A stretch of 19,020 nucleotides of DNA, taken from JAWXUT01 sp044426075 (lineage in GTDB: Bacteria > Bacillota > Clostridia > Christensenellales > DTU072). The translations under genes were made by a program, and so were the position numbers. The notes under the pieces are model-generated. The model was not told the origin of the DNA and made no database searches. It saw only the letters and a list, made by a program, of their open reading frames with translations. Where the stretch lies: contig JAWXUT010000025.1 in NCBI GenBank assembly GCA_044426075.1, forward strand, positions 1-19,020, read 5' to 3'. Within the stretch, counting starts at the first letter, position 1, and the number at the start of each line of letters is the position of its first letter. This document shows positions 5,349 through 13,174 of this stretch, piece by piece.

Positions 5349-7076
5349 CTACATTTCAGATGGTGCTGATATGCCTAGTATACGCAAGGATTCTTTTATT
5401 ACTGTTGCTGCTGCATATACCACGGCAACCCTTGAGCGTTTAAGTTCTGGTGCCACATTTAATATGCGATTTTCTAGATAGAAACGATTGAAATCTTGAC
5501 AAATATTAACTACATAGCGGGTTAGAATTGATGGTTCATAGCGCTCAGTTACATCAAACAACACTGCTGGTAAACGAGATAGCCCCGCAATTAGCGCTTC
5601 ACTTGACTTGTTGTTTACACCCTCAAGTTCTTCCGCCGTTAGTGGTGCTTGCAAATAGTCTGCCACATTTTCGCCTAAATTCTTTAAAATGCTGTTGCAC
5701 CTTGCATAGGTGTATTGTACATATGGACCCGTTTCACCCTCAAAATTCAACACTTTATCATAACTAAATACGATATCCTTTATGCGGTTGTTTGACAATG
5801 CGAAAAATACCACTGCGCCTACACCAATTTGTTCGGCAACTGTTGCCTTGTCTTGAAGCGCGCTGTTTTTTTCTGTTATTATTGCAAGACTCTTTTCAAC
5901 CGCTCTGTCAAATACATCTTTTAATAATACTACATTGCCTTTTCTTGTAGACATTGTGCCTTCTGCTAAACTTACCATACCAAATGGTACGTGAATTAAA
6001 TCTTTAGCCCACTCTTTGCCCATAAGTTCTACAACTTTAAACACTTGTTTGAAGTGTAGGTTTTGTTGATATGCAACTATATATAATGATTTATAACAAT
6101 TATATGTGTTTTTGCGATAGAATGCTGCTGCCAAATCACGCGTTGCATATAGCGTTGCGCCGTCAGCTTTTACTAGCAAACAAGGTGGCATATCGTAGTC
6201 AGCTAAATCAACTACCTTTGCGCCCTCACTTTCAACTATCAAATTATTTTCTGCAAGTTCGTCAAGAACCGCATCCATTTTATCATTATAAAAAGCCTCG
6301 CCGTTGTAGCTGTCAAAATGAATGTCCAACCTCTCGTAAACCGATTGTGCCTCTTTTAATGTTATCTTTTTAAATAATGAAAACAACTCAAGTGCCTCTT
6401 CATTGCCGTCTTCAATTAGTTTGAAATAACGGCGGGCTTCGTTGTTAAGTTCTTCATTTTGCTCTGCCTCGTGGTGGAACTTTACATACAACTCGTTTAG
6501 TGCTGTTACGCCTCTAGCTTCTATATCTGCAGGATTGCCCCACATCTTATATGCCACAATTAGTTTACCAAACTGCGTGCCCCAGTCACCCAAATGGTTG
6601 ATTCCAACAGCATTGTATCCCAATTTTTTATACGCTCTGTACAACGCACCGCCAATTACTGTGGTGCTCAAATGGCCTATATGGAAGGGCTTTGCAATGT
6701 TTACGGAACTGTAATCCATACAAACTGTTTTGTTTGCACCTAAGTCACTAGTTGCATAATTTGCACCTTCTTTTACTATTGCAGAAAGTGTTTCAAATGC
6801 AAGCGCCAACTTGTTCCCTTTAAAGTTTAAATATCCATTTATTGCGGTTGCTGTAAATTGACTGCCCGTGCTGTTAAACGTTTCGGCAAGGTCATTTGCA
6901 ATTGCAACGGGAGATTTTCTGAGCGCTTTTGCAAACCTAAAGCAAGGCAAGGCATAGTCGCCCATTTCCATATCTTCAGGTATAGTGATTAGGTTGTAAA
7001 TTTCTTGTTGGCTAACGCCCTCAATTGTAATGAGGTTTGCGATTGCCTCTTTCTTTTTGTCTATAAAAAGTGCCAT
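5349..7076 (-). CDS. argS: Arginyl-tRNA synthetase
   Basis: A class I aminoacyl-tRNA synthetase that charges tRNA-Arg using ATP in the cytosol. At 575 aa it is full length. The N-terminal additional domain (about 1-100, with EMGDYALPCF) is followed by the catalytic core, with HIGH at 132-135 in NIAKPFHIGHLSTT and the GDWGTQFGKL segment. The KMSKS-equivalent loop is MSTRKGN, the usual form in ArgS. The C-terminal DALR anticodon-binding domain begins near NFEGETGPYVQYTYAR, and the protein ends in LRILGISAPSEM, a typical ArgS end. AAAGGATAATT precedes the ATG. recF lies 16 bp upstream, so argS is the last gene of a long operon. No T-box leader is possible in so short a gap. Confidence 0.96.
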   Translation of the reverse strand: MALFIDKKKEAIANLITIEGVSQQEIYNLITIPEDMEMGDYALPCFRFAKALRKSPVAIANDLAETFNSTGSQFTATAINGYLNFKGNKLALAFETLSAIVKEGANYATSDLGANKTVCMDYSSVNIAKPFHIGHLSTTVIGGALYRAYKKLGYNAVGINHLGDWGTQFGKLIVAYKMWGNPADIEARGVTALNELYVKFHHEAEQNEELNNEARRYFKLIEDGNEEALELFSLFKKITLKEAQSVYERLDIHFDSYNGEAFYNDKMDAVLDELAENNLIVESEGAKVVDLADYDMPPCLLVKADGATLYATRDLAAAFYRKNTYNCYKSLYIVAYQQNLHFKQVFKVVELMGKEWAKDLIHVPFGMVSLAEGTMSTRKGNVVLLKDVFDRAVEKSLAIITEKNSALQDKATVAEQIGVGAVVFFALSNNRIKDIVFSYDKVLNFEGETGPYVQYTYARCNSILKNLGENVADYLQAPLTAEELEGVNNKSSEALIAGLSRLPAVLFDVTERYEPSILTRYVVNICQDFNRFYLENRILNVAPELKRSRVAVVYAAATVIKESLRILGISAPSEM

Positions 7077-7092
7077 AATTATCCTTTAGTTA

Positions 7093-8202
7093 TTATAGTT
7101 TTTTTAGTTCGGTTATTTTTCTATCCTTAATTAAGAATTTCTTTGTAGTGTCTAGATAAGCGCCGTCAAACTCGGTGCAAGTTACAATGGTTTGTATGCC
7201 ATCGATTGCGTTAAAAAGCGCCTCTTGTCTAGGAACATCAAGTTCACTAAGCACATCATCAAGCAGCAACACTGGCATCTCGCCACTGCGTTCGCGGAAC
7301 AGAGCCACTTCTGCTAACTTTAATGAAAGCACTGTTGTGCGCTGTTGCCCTTGCGAACCAAATTTGCGGATATCTACATTTGATGCCACCATTTTTATGT
7401 CATCGCGGTGCGGACCAACGGTGGTGTACTCTAAACGCATATCATTTGCCGCCGATTCTTGCAAAAGTGTTGTAAGCCTTGCAGCAATCTCGGTGATATC
7501 GGATGTATTTTCAATATCGCCCTCATAGCTAAGCAACAAGTCTTCGCGGTTATTGGTTAGCATACTGTGCTGTGCGTAGGCAAGTTTTTTCATACGTTCT
7601 ATAAACAAAAAGCGTTCTGATATCACAAAAGATGCACTTTTAACTAGGTCTTGATTGATAACCCCCAGCATCTGTTGCAAACTTGATTTGCCTTTATGTG
7701 TTTTTAGCAGTTTGTTTCTTTGCTGAATCAAACTATTGTATCTTTGCAAACTGTAAAAATAGGTTTTGTTCTGCTGACACAAGCTGATATCAATAAATCT
7801 TCTTCTGTCGGCGGGCCCGCCCTTTACAAGTTTTAGCTCATTTGGTGAAAAGAACACTACATTTAATATTCCCATAAGTTCGCCAATTCGGGTTAGAGGC
7901 AACTTATCTACCAGCACCCTTTTTTTACCTTGTGGGTCTATGCGGATATCAATTTCGTGTCTACTAAAACGCTTTTGCACATCTATTATCACGCGGGAAC
8001 CCTCTTTTGAATTCCAATTGATAAGCTCTTTATCGGTGTTGTGCCTACTGGATTTGCCAAGCGCTGCATAGTGGATGCTATCAACTAAATTGGTTTTTCC
8101 GCTGGCGTTTTCACCCGTTAGAATGTTTAAAAAGTCGCCAAGCTCCGCATCTAGTGTGCTGTAGCTCAAAAATCCCGCAAGCCTTACCCTAGTTACCTTC
8201 AC
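7093..8202 (-). CDS. recF: DNA replication and repair protein RecF
   Basis: An SMC/ABC-type ATPase that helps load RecA at single-strand gaps with RecO and RecR. At 369 aa it is of normal length. The Walker A motif GENASGKT is at residues 30-37, after the usual start in which the loop LxxFLSY opens the family fold. The helical arm region is short. The ABC signature appears as GSQGQQRTTVLSLKLAE and Walker B as MPVLLLDDVLSELD in the last third. The start is GTG at 8202 with GGAGG six bases upstream, and it overlaps the end of metA by 14 bp, so the two are translationally coupled. recF usually lies with dnaA, dnaN and gyrB; here it is between metA and argS. Confidence 0.95.
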   Translation of the reverse strand: MKVTRVRLAGFLSYSTLDAELGDFLNILTGENASGKTNLVDSIHYAALGKSSRHNTDKELINWNSKEGSRVIIDVQKRFSRHEIDIRIDPQGKKRVLVDKLPLTRIGELMGILNVVFFSPNELKLVKGGPADRRRFIDISLCQQNKTYFYSLQRYNSLIQQRNKLLKTHKGKSSLQQMLGVINQDLVKSASFVISERFLFIERMKKLAYAQHSMLTNNREDLLLSYEGDIENTSDITEIAARLTTLLQESAANDMRLEYTTVGPHRDDIKMVASNVDIRKFGSQGQQRTTVLSLKLAEVALFRERSGEMPVLLLDDVLSELDVPRQEALFNAIDGIQTIVTCTEFDGAYLDTTKKFLIKDRKITELKKL

Positions 8203-9112
8203 TTTCCGCCTCCAATTTGAATGGCGTTACTTGATATACGTAGTGGTTTAGCCAGTTGTAGAACAATAGGTTGCCCGTGCTATTCCAACTCATATCCACA
8301 TTATCAATGTTGCCATTTACAAAATAGTTTACGGGTTGCGCTATAGGAAGCCCTTTGCTTACGTCGCGAAGATACTCTGTTTTTAGCGTATCTCTGTCAT
8401 ACTCGCTGTGGCCAGTAAAGAAGAATTTTTTGCTGTCTTTACTCTTAATAATGCTAATTCCGCAGTCTTTACCCTCCGCAATAACTTGCAAATCGGGGTG
8501 ATTGCGCACGGCGTCTTCATCAATGCTTGTATGCCTACTTTGTGGAATATTAAATCGGTCGTTTAATCCTTTTAAAAGTGGGTCATAACTAGTTACTCTC
8601 ATATTACTATAGATGCCGAACATCTTGTTTGGCAACAAATGCTTGTTTATACCATAATAATGATACAATGCGGCTTGCGCTCCCCAACAAATAAATATGC
8701 TGCTGGTTACGTTGCTTTCTGCATAGTCCATTATTTTTACCAACTCTTCCCAATACAAAACATCTTCAAATGGCAGTGTTTCCACTGGCGCACCCGTTAC
8801 AATCATACCGTCGAATTTGGTGTTTTTGATGTCTTCAAAAGTCTTATAAAAACGCTCCATATGCTCGACTGCCGTGTTTTTTCCGCTATAACTAGCCGTT
8901 TTAACTAGCGTTAAATTTACTTGAAGCGGGGTATTTGACAACAAGCGTAAAAGCTGTGTTTCGGTTTCAATCTTAGTGGGCATGAGGTTTACGATAGCTA
9001 TTTCTATAGGTCTAATATCCTGCTTGTCTGCTCGGGCAAGAGGTATTACAAATATGTTTTCTGAAGCTAGTATATCGTAGGCTGGTATTGCCTTTGGTAT
9101 TCTTATTGGCAT
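8189..9112 (-). CDS. metAA: Homoserine O-acetyltransferase (MetA family)
   Basis: A cytosolic acyltransferase that activates homoserine in methionine synthesis. At 307 aa it is full length for MetA. The catalytic Cys142 lies in FICWGAQAALYHYYG, with His235 and Glu237 in FTGHSEYD. Residue 111 in TGAPVETLPFEDVLYW is Glu. In studied MetA enzymes Glu111 goes with acetyl-CoA and Gly111 with succinyl-CoA, so the product is predicted to be O-acetylhomoserine. The neighbouring metY uses exactly that substrate, which supports the call. GTGAGGAT precedes the ATG. A perfect 6-bp-arm hairpin (9126-9143) lies just upstream in the leader; its role is unclear. The 3' end overlaps recF. Confidence 0.95.
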   Translation of the reverse strand: MPIRIPKAIPAYDILASENIFVIPLARADKQDIRPIEIAIVNLMPTKIETETQLLRLLSNTPLQVNLTLVKTASYSGKNTAVEHMERFYKTFEDIKNTKFDGMIVTGAPVETLPFEDVLYWEELVKIMDYAESNVTSSIFICWGAQAALYHYYGINKHLLPNKMFGIYSNMRVTSYDPLLKGLNDRFNIPQSRHTSIDEDAVRNHPDLQVIAEGKDCGISIIKSKDSKKFFFTGHSEYDRDTLKTEYLRDVSKGLPIAQPVNYFVNGNIDNVDMSWNSTGNLLFYNWLNHYVYQVTPFKLEAESEGN

Positions 9113-9125
9113 AAATCCTCACTTA

Positions 9126-9143
9126 GCGCATAACTAAATGCGC
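9126..9143 (-). promoter_or_regulatory. Hairpin in the metA leader
   Basis: GCGCAT-N6-ATGCGC is a perfect palindrome ending 13 bp before the metA start codon and just upstream of its ribosome site. No T run follows, so it is not a standard terminator. It could stabilise or limit translation of metA within the operon. Confidence 0.4.
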
Positions 9144-9161
9144 GGTTTTAATATATAATAC

Positions 9162-9214
9162 AACCCTTTAGGGTTCCTTACTTCTTCACTATTACTTCAA
9201 TAATCCCGCAGGGT
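9162..9214. repeat. Composite intergenic repeat, copy 3
   Basis: AACCC-TTTA-GGGTT (9162-9175), a linker rich in CTTCTTCACTATTACTTC, then CCC-GCA-GGG ending at the metY stop codon. The layout matches 2453-2517 and 2831-2882, more degenerate. It lies inside the metY-metA operon and may act as an mRNA processing or stabilising element. Confidence 0.55.
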
Positions 9215-10495
9215 TTATTTTCCGCTGTTGTCTAGCGCATTTATAATATCTGCTATGATATCTTCAACACTTTCAATTCCAACAGATAGTCTTATTAGGT
9301 TTGTTGAAATTCCGCAAGCCTCTAAATCTGCATCACTTAATTGTCTGTGTGTTGTTGATGCTGGATGCAATACGCAACTTCTTGTATCTGCAATGTGTGT
9401 TACAATTGCAAACAACTTTAATTGTTTTTGGAATAGCATTGCTGCATCTCTGCCGCCCTTTATACCAAAAGCTATCATACCAGTTGCTTGGTTTTTATCA
9501 AAGTACTTTTGTACTAGTGGATAATTTGCGTTTGTTGGCAAGCCCGCATAGTTAACCCATTCAACATTGGGGTGTTTTTCTAAAGCAGCTGCAAGTGCCA
9601 ATGCATTACTGCTGTGGCGCTCCATTCTAAGTGATAGTGTTTCTGTGCCTAGGTTTGTAAGCCACGCATTCATTGGTGCCATTTGGGCTCCCATATCACG
9701 CATATTGATTACCCTAAGTCTAACTGCAAAGCAAACGTTGCCACAGTCACGAGCAAACACTAAGCCGTGGTAGCTCTCATCTGGCTCGTTAAATAATGGA
9801 TATCTTTTATTGCCTGAATATTCAAAGTTTCCGCAGTCAACAACAACTCCGCCTACGCAAGTTGCGTGACCGTCTAGATATTTACTACTGCTATAAACTA
9901 CAACGTTAACACCGTGTTCTTTTGGCCTACAAATTGCAGGGGTTGCAAGAGTGTTATCGGACATCAATACAATGCCGTACTTTTTAGCAATTCTGCTCAA
10001 CATCTCAAAATCTGCAATTGTTATTGCGGGGTTTGCTATTGTTTCACAGAAAATAACCCTGGTGTTATCGTCAATTAGCGCTTCAATATCTGCCTCACTG
10101 GTTGTTGGGGTGAAAAATCTGCACTCAATATCCAACTTTTTAAAGGTGTTTTTAAATAGATTGTATGTGCCACCGTAAATTGTTGACATTGATACTATGT
10201 TATCGCCCGCACCCGCAAGTGTTAGCACTGCCATCATTGTGGCGCTCATTCCCGAAGCCGTTACCACTGCTGCGGTGCCGCCATCTAGTATTGCCATTTT
10301 TTGTTCTAAACAGTCATTTGTTGGGTTGCCTAGCCTTGTATAGAAAAATCCTTCTCTCTTTAGGTCAAAAAGCTCGCCCATTTCTTCTGCTGTTTCATAT
10401 AAAAAGGTTGTGCTTTGCACTATTGGCATTACTCTAGGTTCGCCATTCTTTGGTTTGTAGCCAGATTGTACACATTTTGTTTCAAATCCTTGCAT
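9215..10495 (-). CDS. metY: O-acetylhomoserine sulfhydrylase (PLP enzyme)
   Basis: It converts O-acetylhomoserine and sulfide into homocysteine and acetate in the cytosol. The 426-aa length fits the O-acetylhomoserine aminocarboxypropyltransferase branch of the Cys/Met metabolism PLP family, which is longer than cystathionine gamma-synthase (about 380 aa). The start FETKCVQSGYKP and RVMPIVQSTTF are typical. FYTRLGNPTND and TASGMSAT help form the PLP site. Lys205 in YSSSKYLDGH is the Schiff-base lysine, and Asp180 in LMSDNT should pair with the PLP ring nitrogen. GAGAGGTAAC precedes the ATG. The next gene downstream, metA, makes its predicted substrate. smpB ends 38 bp upstream, too close for a SAM riboswitch. 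Confidence 0.94.
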   Translation of the reverse strand: MQGFETKCVQSGYKPKNGEPRVMPIVQSTTFLYETAEEMGELFDLKREGFFYTRLGNPTNDCLEQKMAILDGGTAAVVTASGMSATMMAVLTLAGAGDNIVSMSTIYGGTYNLFKNTFKKLDIECRFFTPTTSEADIEALIDDNTRVIFCETIANPAITIADFEMLSRIAKKYGIVLMSDNTLATPAICRPKEHGVNVVVYSSSKYLDGHATCVGGVVVDCGNFEYSGNKRYPLFNEPDESYHGLVFARDCGNVCFAVRLRVINMRDMGAQMAPMNAWLTNLGTETLSLRMERHSSNALALAAALEKHPNVEWVNYAGLPTNANYPLVQKYFDKNQATGMIAFGIKGGRDAAMLFQKQLKLFAIVTHIADTRSCVLHPASTTHRQLSDADLEACGISTNLIRLSVGIESVEDIIADIINALDNSGK

Positions 10496-10533
10496 TATTG
10501 TTACCTCTCTTTATGTTTATTTGCGTCTCCGCC

Positions 10534-10992
10534 TTATCTGTAGTTTGATTCCTTAATTATGCGCTGTGTCATACGTTTGGTATCTCTCTCTTTGATGTCG
10601 TTACGTTTATCTCTGCCCTCTTTTCCGCTTGCAATTGCAAGTTCAACCTTAACAAGCCCTTGCTTCAAATACATTTTTGTTACAACAAGTGTGTATCCTT
10701 TAATTTGAACCTTGCCTCTTATCTTATTTATTTCGTGGCGGTGCAAAAGAAGCTTACGGGTGCGCTTTGTATCTACATTATAATAACTGCCTTTTTCGTA
10801 GGGAGATATGTGTGCCCCCAACAGAAAAACTTCATTATCTTTTAGTATTGCATAGCTGTCCCTAAGATTCACCTTGCCAAGCCTTATACTTTTAACTTCA
10901 CACCCAACTAATTCGATGCCCGCTTCGTAAGACTCTTCTATAAAAAAGTTGTGGTGAGCTTCCCTATTGTTTGCGATTAACTTAGTTTTCAT
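10534..10992 (-). CDS. smpB: SsrA-binding protein SmpB
   Basis: It binds tmRNA and delivers it to stalled ribosomes for trans-translation. The 152-aa length is normal. The start IANNREAHHNFFIEESYEAGIEL, then GCEVKSIRLGKVNLRDSY and the GAHISPYEKGSYYNVDTKRTRKLLLH stretch, are hallmark SmpB beta-barrel segments. The C-terminal basic tail (GKEGRDKRNDIKERDTKR) is the part that enters the decoding centre. GAGGT precedes the ATG. An extended -10 box lies just upstream and the secG terminator lies between the two genes, so smpB probably heads the smpB-metY-metA-recF-argS transcript. secG is the upstream neighbour, as in many Bacillota, but rnr, which often sits between them, is absent here. Confidence 0.96.
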   Translation of the reverse strand: MKTKLIANNREAHHNFFIEESYEAGIELVGCEVKSIRLGKVNLRDSYAILKDNEVFLLGAHISPYEKGSYYNVDTKRTRKLLLHRHEINKIRGKVQIKGYTLVVTKMYLKQGLVKVELAIASGKEGRDKRNDIKERDTKRMTQRIIKESNYR

Positions 10993-11001
10993 AACTACCT
11001 C

Positions 11002-11010
11002 ATTATATCA
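11002..11010 (-). promoter_or_regulatory. Extended -10 promoter of smpB
   Basis: TGA-TATAAT on the minus strand (11010-11002), with no good -35 box at normal spacing. The TG extension can compensate. The predicted transcript start is only a few bases before the ribosome site. Confidence 0.55.
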
Positions 11011-11018
11011 CATTACAC

Positions 11019-11045
11019 AAAAAAAGGCTATAAAAATTTATAGCC
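11019..11045 (-). terminator. Terminator of secG
   Basis: On the minus strand, GGCTATAAA-TT-TTTATAGCC (11045-11026), followed by seven T residues. A strong stem placed between secG and smpB. Confidence 0.85.
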
Positions 11046-11073
11046 AATCTTGTAGTAATTAGTGTTGAACTGC

Positions 11074-11385
11074 TTAACCTAGGTTCATTTTTAGTAGATA
11101 TAGTACAAAATATACTATTGAACATACTAGAATTGATACTGCTATGAAAATCGTCCACCTTTTAAACTTTGCATCTAAAGTCTTTGCTTTGTTTCTGCCA
11201 AAGAAAGTCTCTGCTGCTCCGCTAACTGCGCCAAGATTGCTGGTATTACCCTCTTGTAAAATAACAACGATTATCATTGCGATTGACAAAAGTACCATTA
11301 GTACCATAAAAATTATTGAAAATACGTTGATTATTACGTATGTATCTGCAGCACTTAACATGCCACTTATTATTGCCATATTCAT
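11074..11385 (-). CDS. secG: Preprotein translocase subunit SecG
   Basis: A small membrane subunit of the SecYEG export channel. The 103-aa form chosen here has two membrane segments (about residues 21-43, FSIIFMVLMVLLSIAMIIVV, and 79-100, IFIAVSILVCSIVYFVLYLL), joined by the diagnostic LQEGNTSNLGAVSGAAETFFGR loop. The start at 11385 is preferred because AAGGAGTG lies upstream at a somewhat long spacing (13 nt) and the longer ORF would begin within the promoter region. This leaves an N-terminal extension of about 20 residues relative to many SecG proteins; an internal Met at residue 9 is an alternative. It has its own promoter and terminator. Confidence 0.9.
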   Translation of the reverse strand: MNMAIISGMLSAADTYVIINVFSIIFMVLMVLLSIAMIIVVILQEGNTSNLGAVSGAAETFFGRNKAKTLDAKFKRWTIFIAVSILVCSIVYFVLYLLKMNLG

Positions 11386-11419
11386 AAATATATAAACACT
11401 CCTTATATAATGCCTAAAT

Positions 11420-11448
11420 AGTATACCACAACAAGTTGCAGTAATCAA
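11420..11448 (-). promoter_or_regulatory. Promoter of secG
   Basis: On the minus strand, TTGATT (11448-11443), a 17-bp spacer ending in TGG, and TATACT (11425-11420). It lies 35 bp before the chosen secG start and excludes the longer ORF. Confidence 0.8.
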
Positions 11449-11464
11449 GCAAATTTTTATTATT

Positions 11465-11498
11465 TGTTAAAATTATGTATTAGAAGCACAATTTAACA
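11465..11498 (-). terminator. Possible weak terminator of cysK
   Basis: TGTTAAATT (11498-11490) can pair with AATTTTAACA (11474-11465), with one bulge and a 15-nt loop, on the minus strand shortly after the cysK stop codon. AT-rich sequence follows, but no clean T run. Confidence 0.35.
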
Positions 11499-11512
11499 CG
11501 CTTATTGCATTT

Positions 11513-12409
11513 TTAGTCAAAAAGCGCGCCAGAAATATACCTCTCACCCGTATCCGCAAGCACCGTTACGATATTTGCATCGCGATTTTCTTTTTGAATT
11601 TGTATTGAAGCTGCAATATTTGCCCCCGAACTTATGCCACAAAGTGTGCCGAAATCGCGGATTGCCATTTTTGCAGTTGCAATTGCCGTTTCAGTTGGAA
11701 CAGCTATTATCCTATCAATATCATTTCTGTTGATAAGTTTTGGCACAAAGTTTGCACCTATACCTTGTATTCCGTGCCCCGCGCTTATACCCTTTGATAA
11801 TAGAGGGGATTCTGCAGGTTCTACTGCAACAACTTTTATATTGGGATACACTTCTCTAAATGCGCGGCTTATGCCAGTTATGCTTCCGCCACTACCAAAC
11901 GCCAAAACCAGATAGTCGGGTGTGATGTCTCCAAGATCTGTTATAATCTCTTGCGCGGTTGTTTTGTAGTGGGCAAGAGCGCCGTCTTCATTGCTAAATT
12001 GGTCTGGAATAAATGCGTTTGGCGTGTCTAGCTTTATTGCTTTTGCGCGTTTTACTGCACCATTCATACCCTCTTTTGCGGGGGTTAGCACCAATGTTGC
12101 ACCAAGTGCACTTAGTAGTTTTCTGCGTTCTAAACTCATACTCTCGGGCATTGTCAAAATGACATTATAGCCAAGTTGTCTGCCAATATAGGCAAGACCA
12201 ATGCCAGTGTTTCCGCTAGTAGCCTCAATTATAGTGCCGCCCGCAGTAAGTTCGCCACGCTCTTCCGCTCCTTTAATCATAAACAAAGCAGCCCTATCTT
12301 TTATCGAATGCAAAGGGTTAAAATACTCCAATTTTGCATATATATTTGAACCTTTTAGTTTCAACAATGGCGTTGAACCAATGCACTCTATAATATTATT
12401 TTTTAGCAT
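11513..12409 (-). CDS. cysK: Cysteine synthase (O-acetylserine sulfhydrylase)
   Basis: A PLP enzyme that joins O-acetylserine and sulfide to make cysteine in the cytosol. At 298 aa it is slightly shorter than typical CysK (about 310). Lys37 in HSIKDRAA is the PLP lysine, TSGNTG (64-69) binds the substrate carboxylate, GSGGSITG binds the PLP phosphate, and GERYISG near the end replaces the usual GERYLST. SAGHGIQGIGANFVP matches the CysK active-site lid. AGAGGAAATA precedes the ATG. It lies 12 bp after a membrane protein gene and is the last gene of a three-gene operon with two integral membrane proteins, suggesting that they handle cysteine or a related solute (inference). CysM or a cystathionine beta-synthase-like role cannot be fully excluded. 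Confidence 0.93.
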   Translation of the reverse strand: MLKNNIIECIGSTPLLKLKGSNIYAKLEYFNPLHSIKDRAALFMIKGAEERGELTAGGTIIEATSGNTGIGLAYIGRQLGYNVILTMPESMSLERRKLLSALGATLVLTPAKEGMNGAVKRAKAIKLDTPNAFIPDQFSNEDGALAHYKTTAQEIITDLGDITPDYLVLAFGSGGSITGISRAFREVYPNIKVVAVEPAESPLLSKGISAGHGIQGIGANFVPKLINRNDIDRIIAVPTETAIATAKMAIRDFGTLCGISSGANIAASIQIQKENRDANIVTVLADTGERYISGALFD

Positions 12410-12421
12410 TATTTCCTCTTT

Positions 12422-13165
12422 TTATTTCGCATCTTCGTCGTGCGTATCTGCTGTGTTATCTGCAGAAGGCACTTTTTCTTTTATCGCTGCTGCGCTTTTC
12501 TTCTTGTCAGTTTTGTATAAAACCAAGCCGCATAGTATTGAAACAACCATTCCAACCGTCAACATTGTTGATTGCCCTAAATCCATACCCATTGCAAAAG
12601 TTATAACACAAACAGCAAGCAATACACCAAAAGGTATAATGATTAGTTTGAAGTATTTTGATATGATAACAACGCCAAGTCCGCCGAAAATTGCAGGAAC
12701 AACATATGGAGAAACTGGTGTTAGTACGTCAACAATATCGCTGCCAAAAATAGCAAGTGGGATAATTCCGATTATGATTATTAATGTGGTTACAATACTA
12801 GAAACCGCAATTGATATGGTAGAAACAACTTCTTGTTCTTCTGTGCCTTGTTTAACTTTAGCAATTGCTTGTGCGTTAATTGAGCAAGGTAATTTAAGGT
12901 TACTAATGTTTCCTGTAATAAAAGCAAGATATTGTCCGCCAACACCCAAAATAGGAGCATAGCTAAACGCTTCAATTAGTCCGATAGCAACATAGCTAAG
13001 CATAAATGACCAAGCAGAAGCAACCGCTGTCCAGTCTGGTGAAACGCCAGCAGCAAGACAATAAACCACAGGAACAAGACCAATAAGTATTAGGCAAATT
13101 ACTGAGAACAATCTACCCAAAACATGTAGTTCATCTGAAAAAGATAATTTAAGATTTTTCTTCAT
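12422..13165 (-). CDS. Integral membrane protein, partner of the DUF5058-like gene
   Basis: A 247-aa protein with about six predicted membrane segments (near residues 20-40, 50-68, 115-140, 153-168, 172-192 and 199-217) and a charged, Lys- and Asp-rich cytosolic tail (218-247). The segment SYAPILGVGGQYLAFITGN followed by ISNLKLPC (68-94) is highly polar for a membrane protein and, as I recall, is conserved in proteins encoded next to DUF5058 genes in other Bacillota; it may be a re-entrant or substrate-binding loop. No ATP-binding or known transporter signature is seen. AGGAGGT before its ATG overlaps the end of the upstream DUF5058-like gene (9-bp gap), so the two are translationally linked and probably form one complex. 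cysK follows after 12 bp. Transport of an amino acid or sulfur compound is a guess. Confidence 0.75.
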   Translation of the reverse strand: MKKNLKLSFSDELHVLGRLFSVICLILIGLVPVVYCLAAGVSPDWTAVASAWSFMLSYVAIGLIEAFSYAPILGVGGQYLAFITGNISNLKLPCSINAQAIAKVKQGTEEQEVVSTISIAVSSIVTTLIIIIGIIPLAIFGSDIVDVLTPVSPYVVPAIFGGLGVVIISKYFKLIIIPFGVLLAVCVITFAMGMDLGQSTMLTVGMVVSILCGLVLYKTDKKKSAAAIKEKVPSADNTADTHDEDAK

Positions 13166-13174
13166 AACAACCTC

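Noticed and set aside
10496..10533. SAM riboswitch or T-box before metY, metA or cysK
   Set aside because: The gaps or leaders (38, 102 and about 25 nt for the respective transcripts) are too short, and no T-box or S-box consensus was seen.
12201..12962. 253-aa plus-strand ORF antisense to cysK and the membrane gene
   Set aside because: It is the complement of two well-supported coding genes, with no ribosome site or family resemblance.
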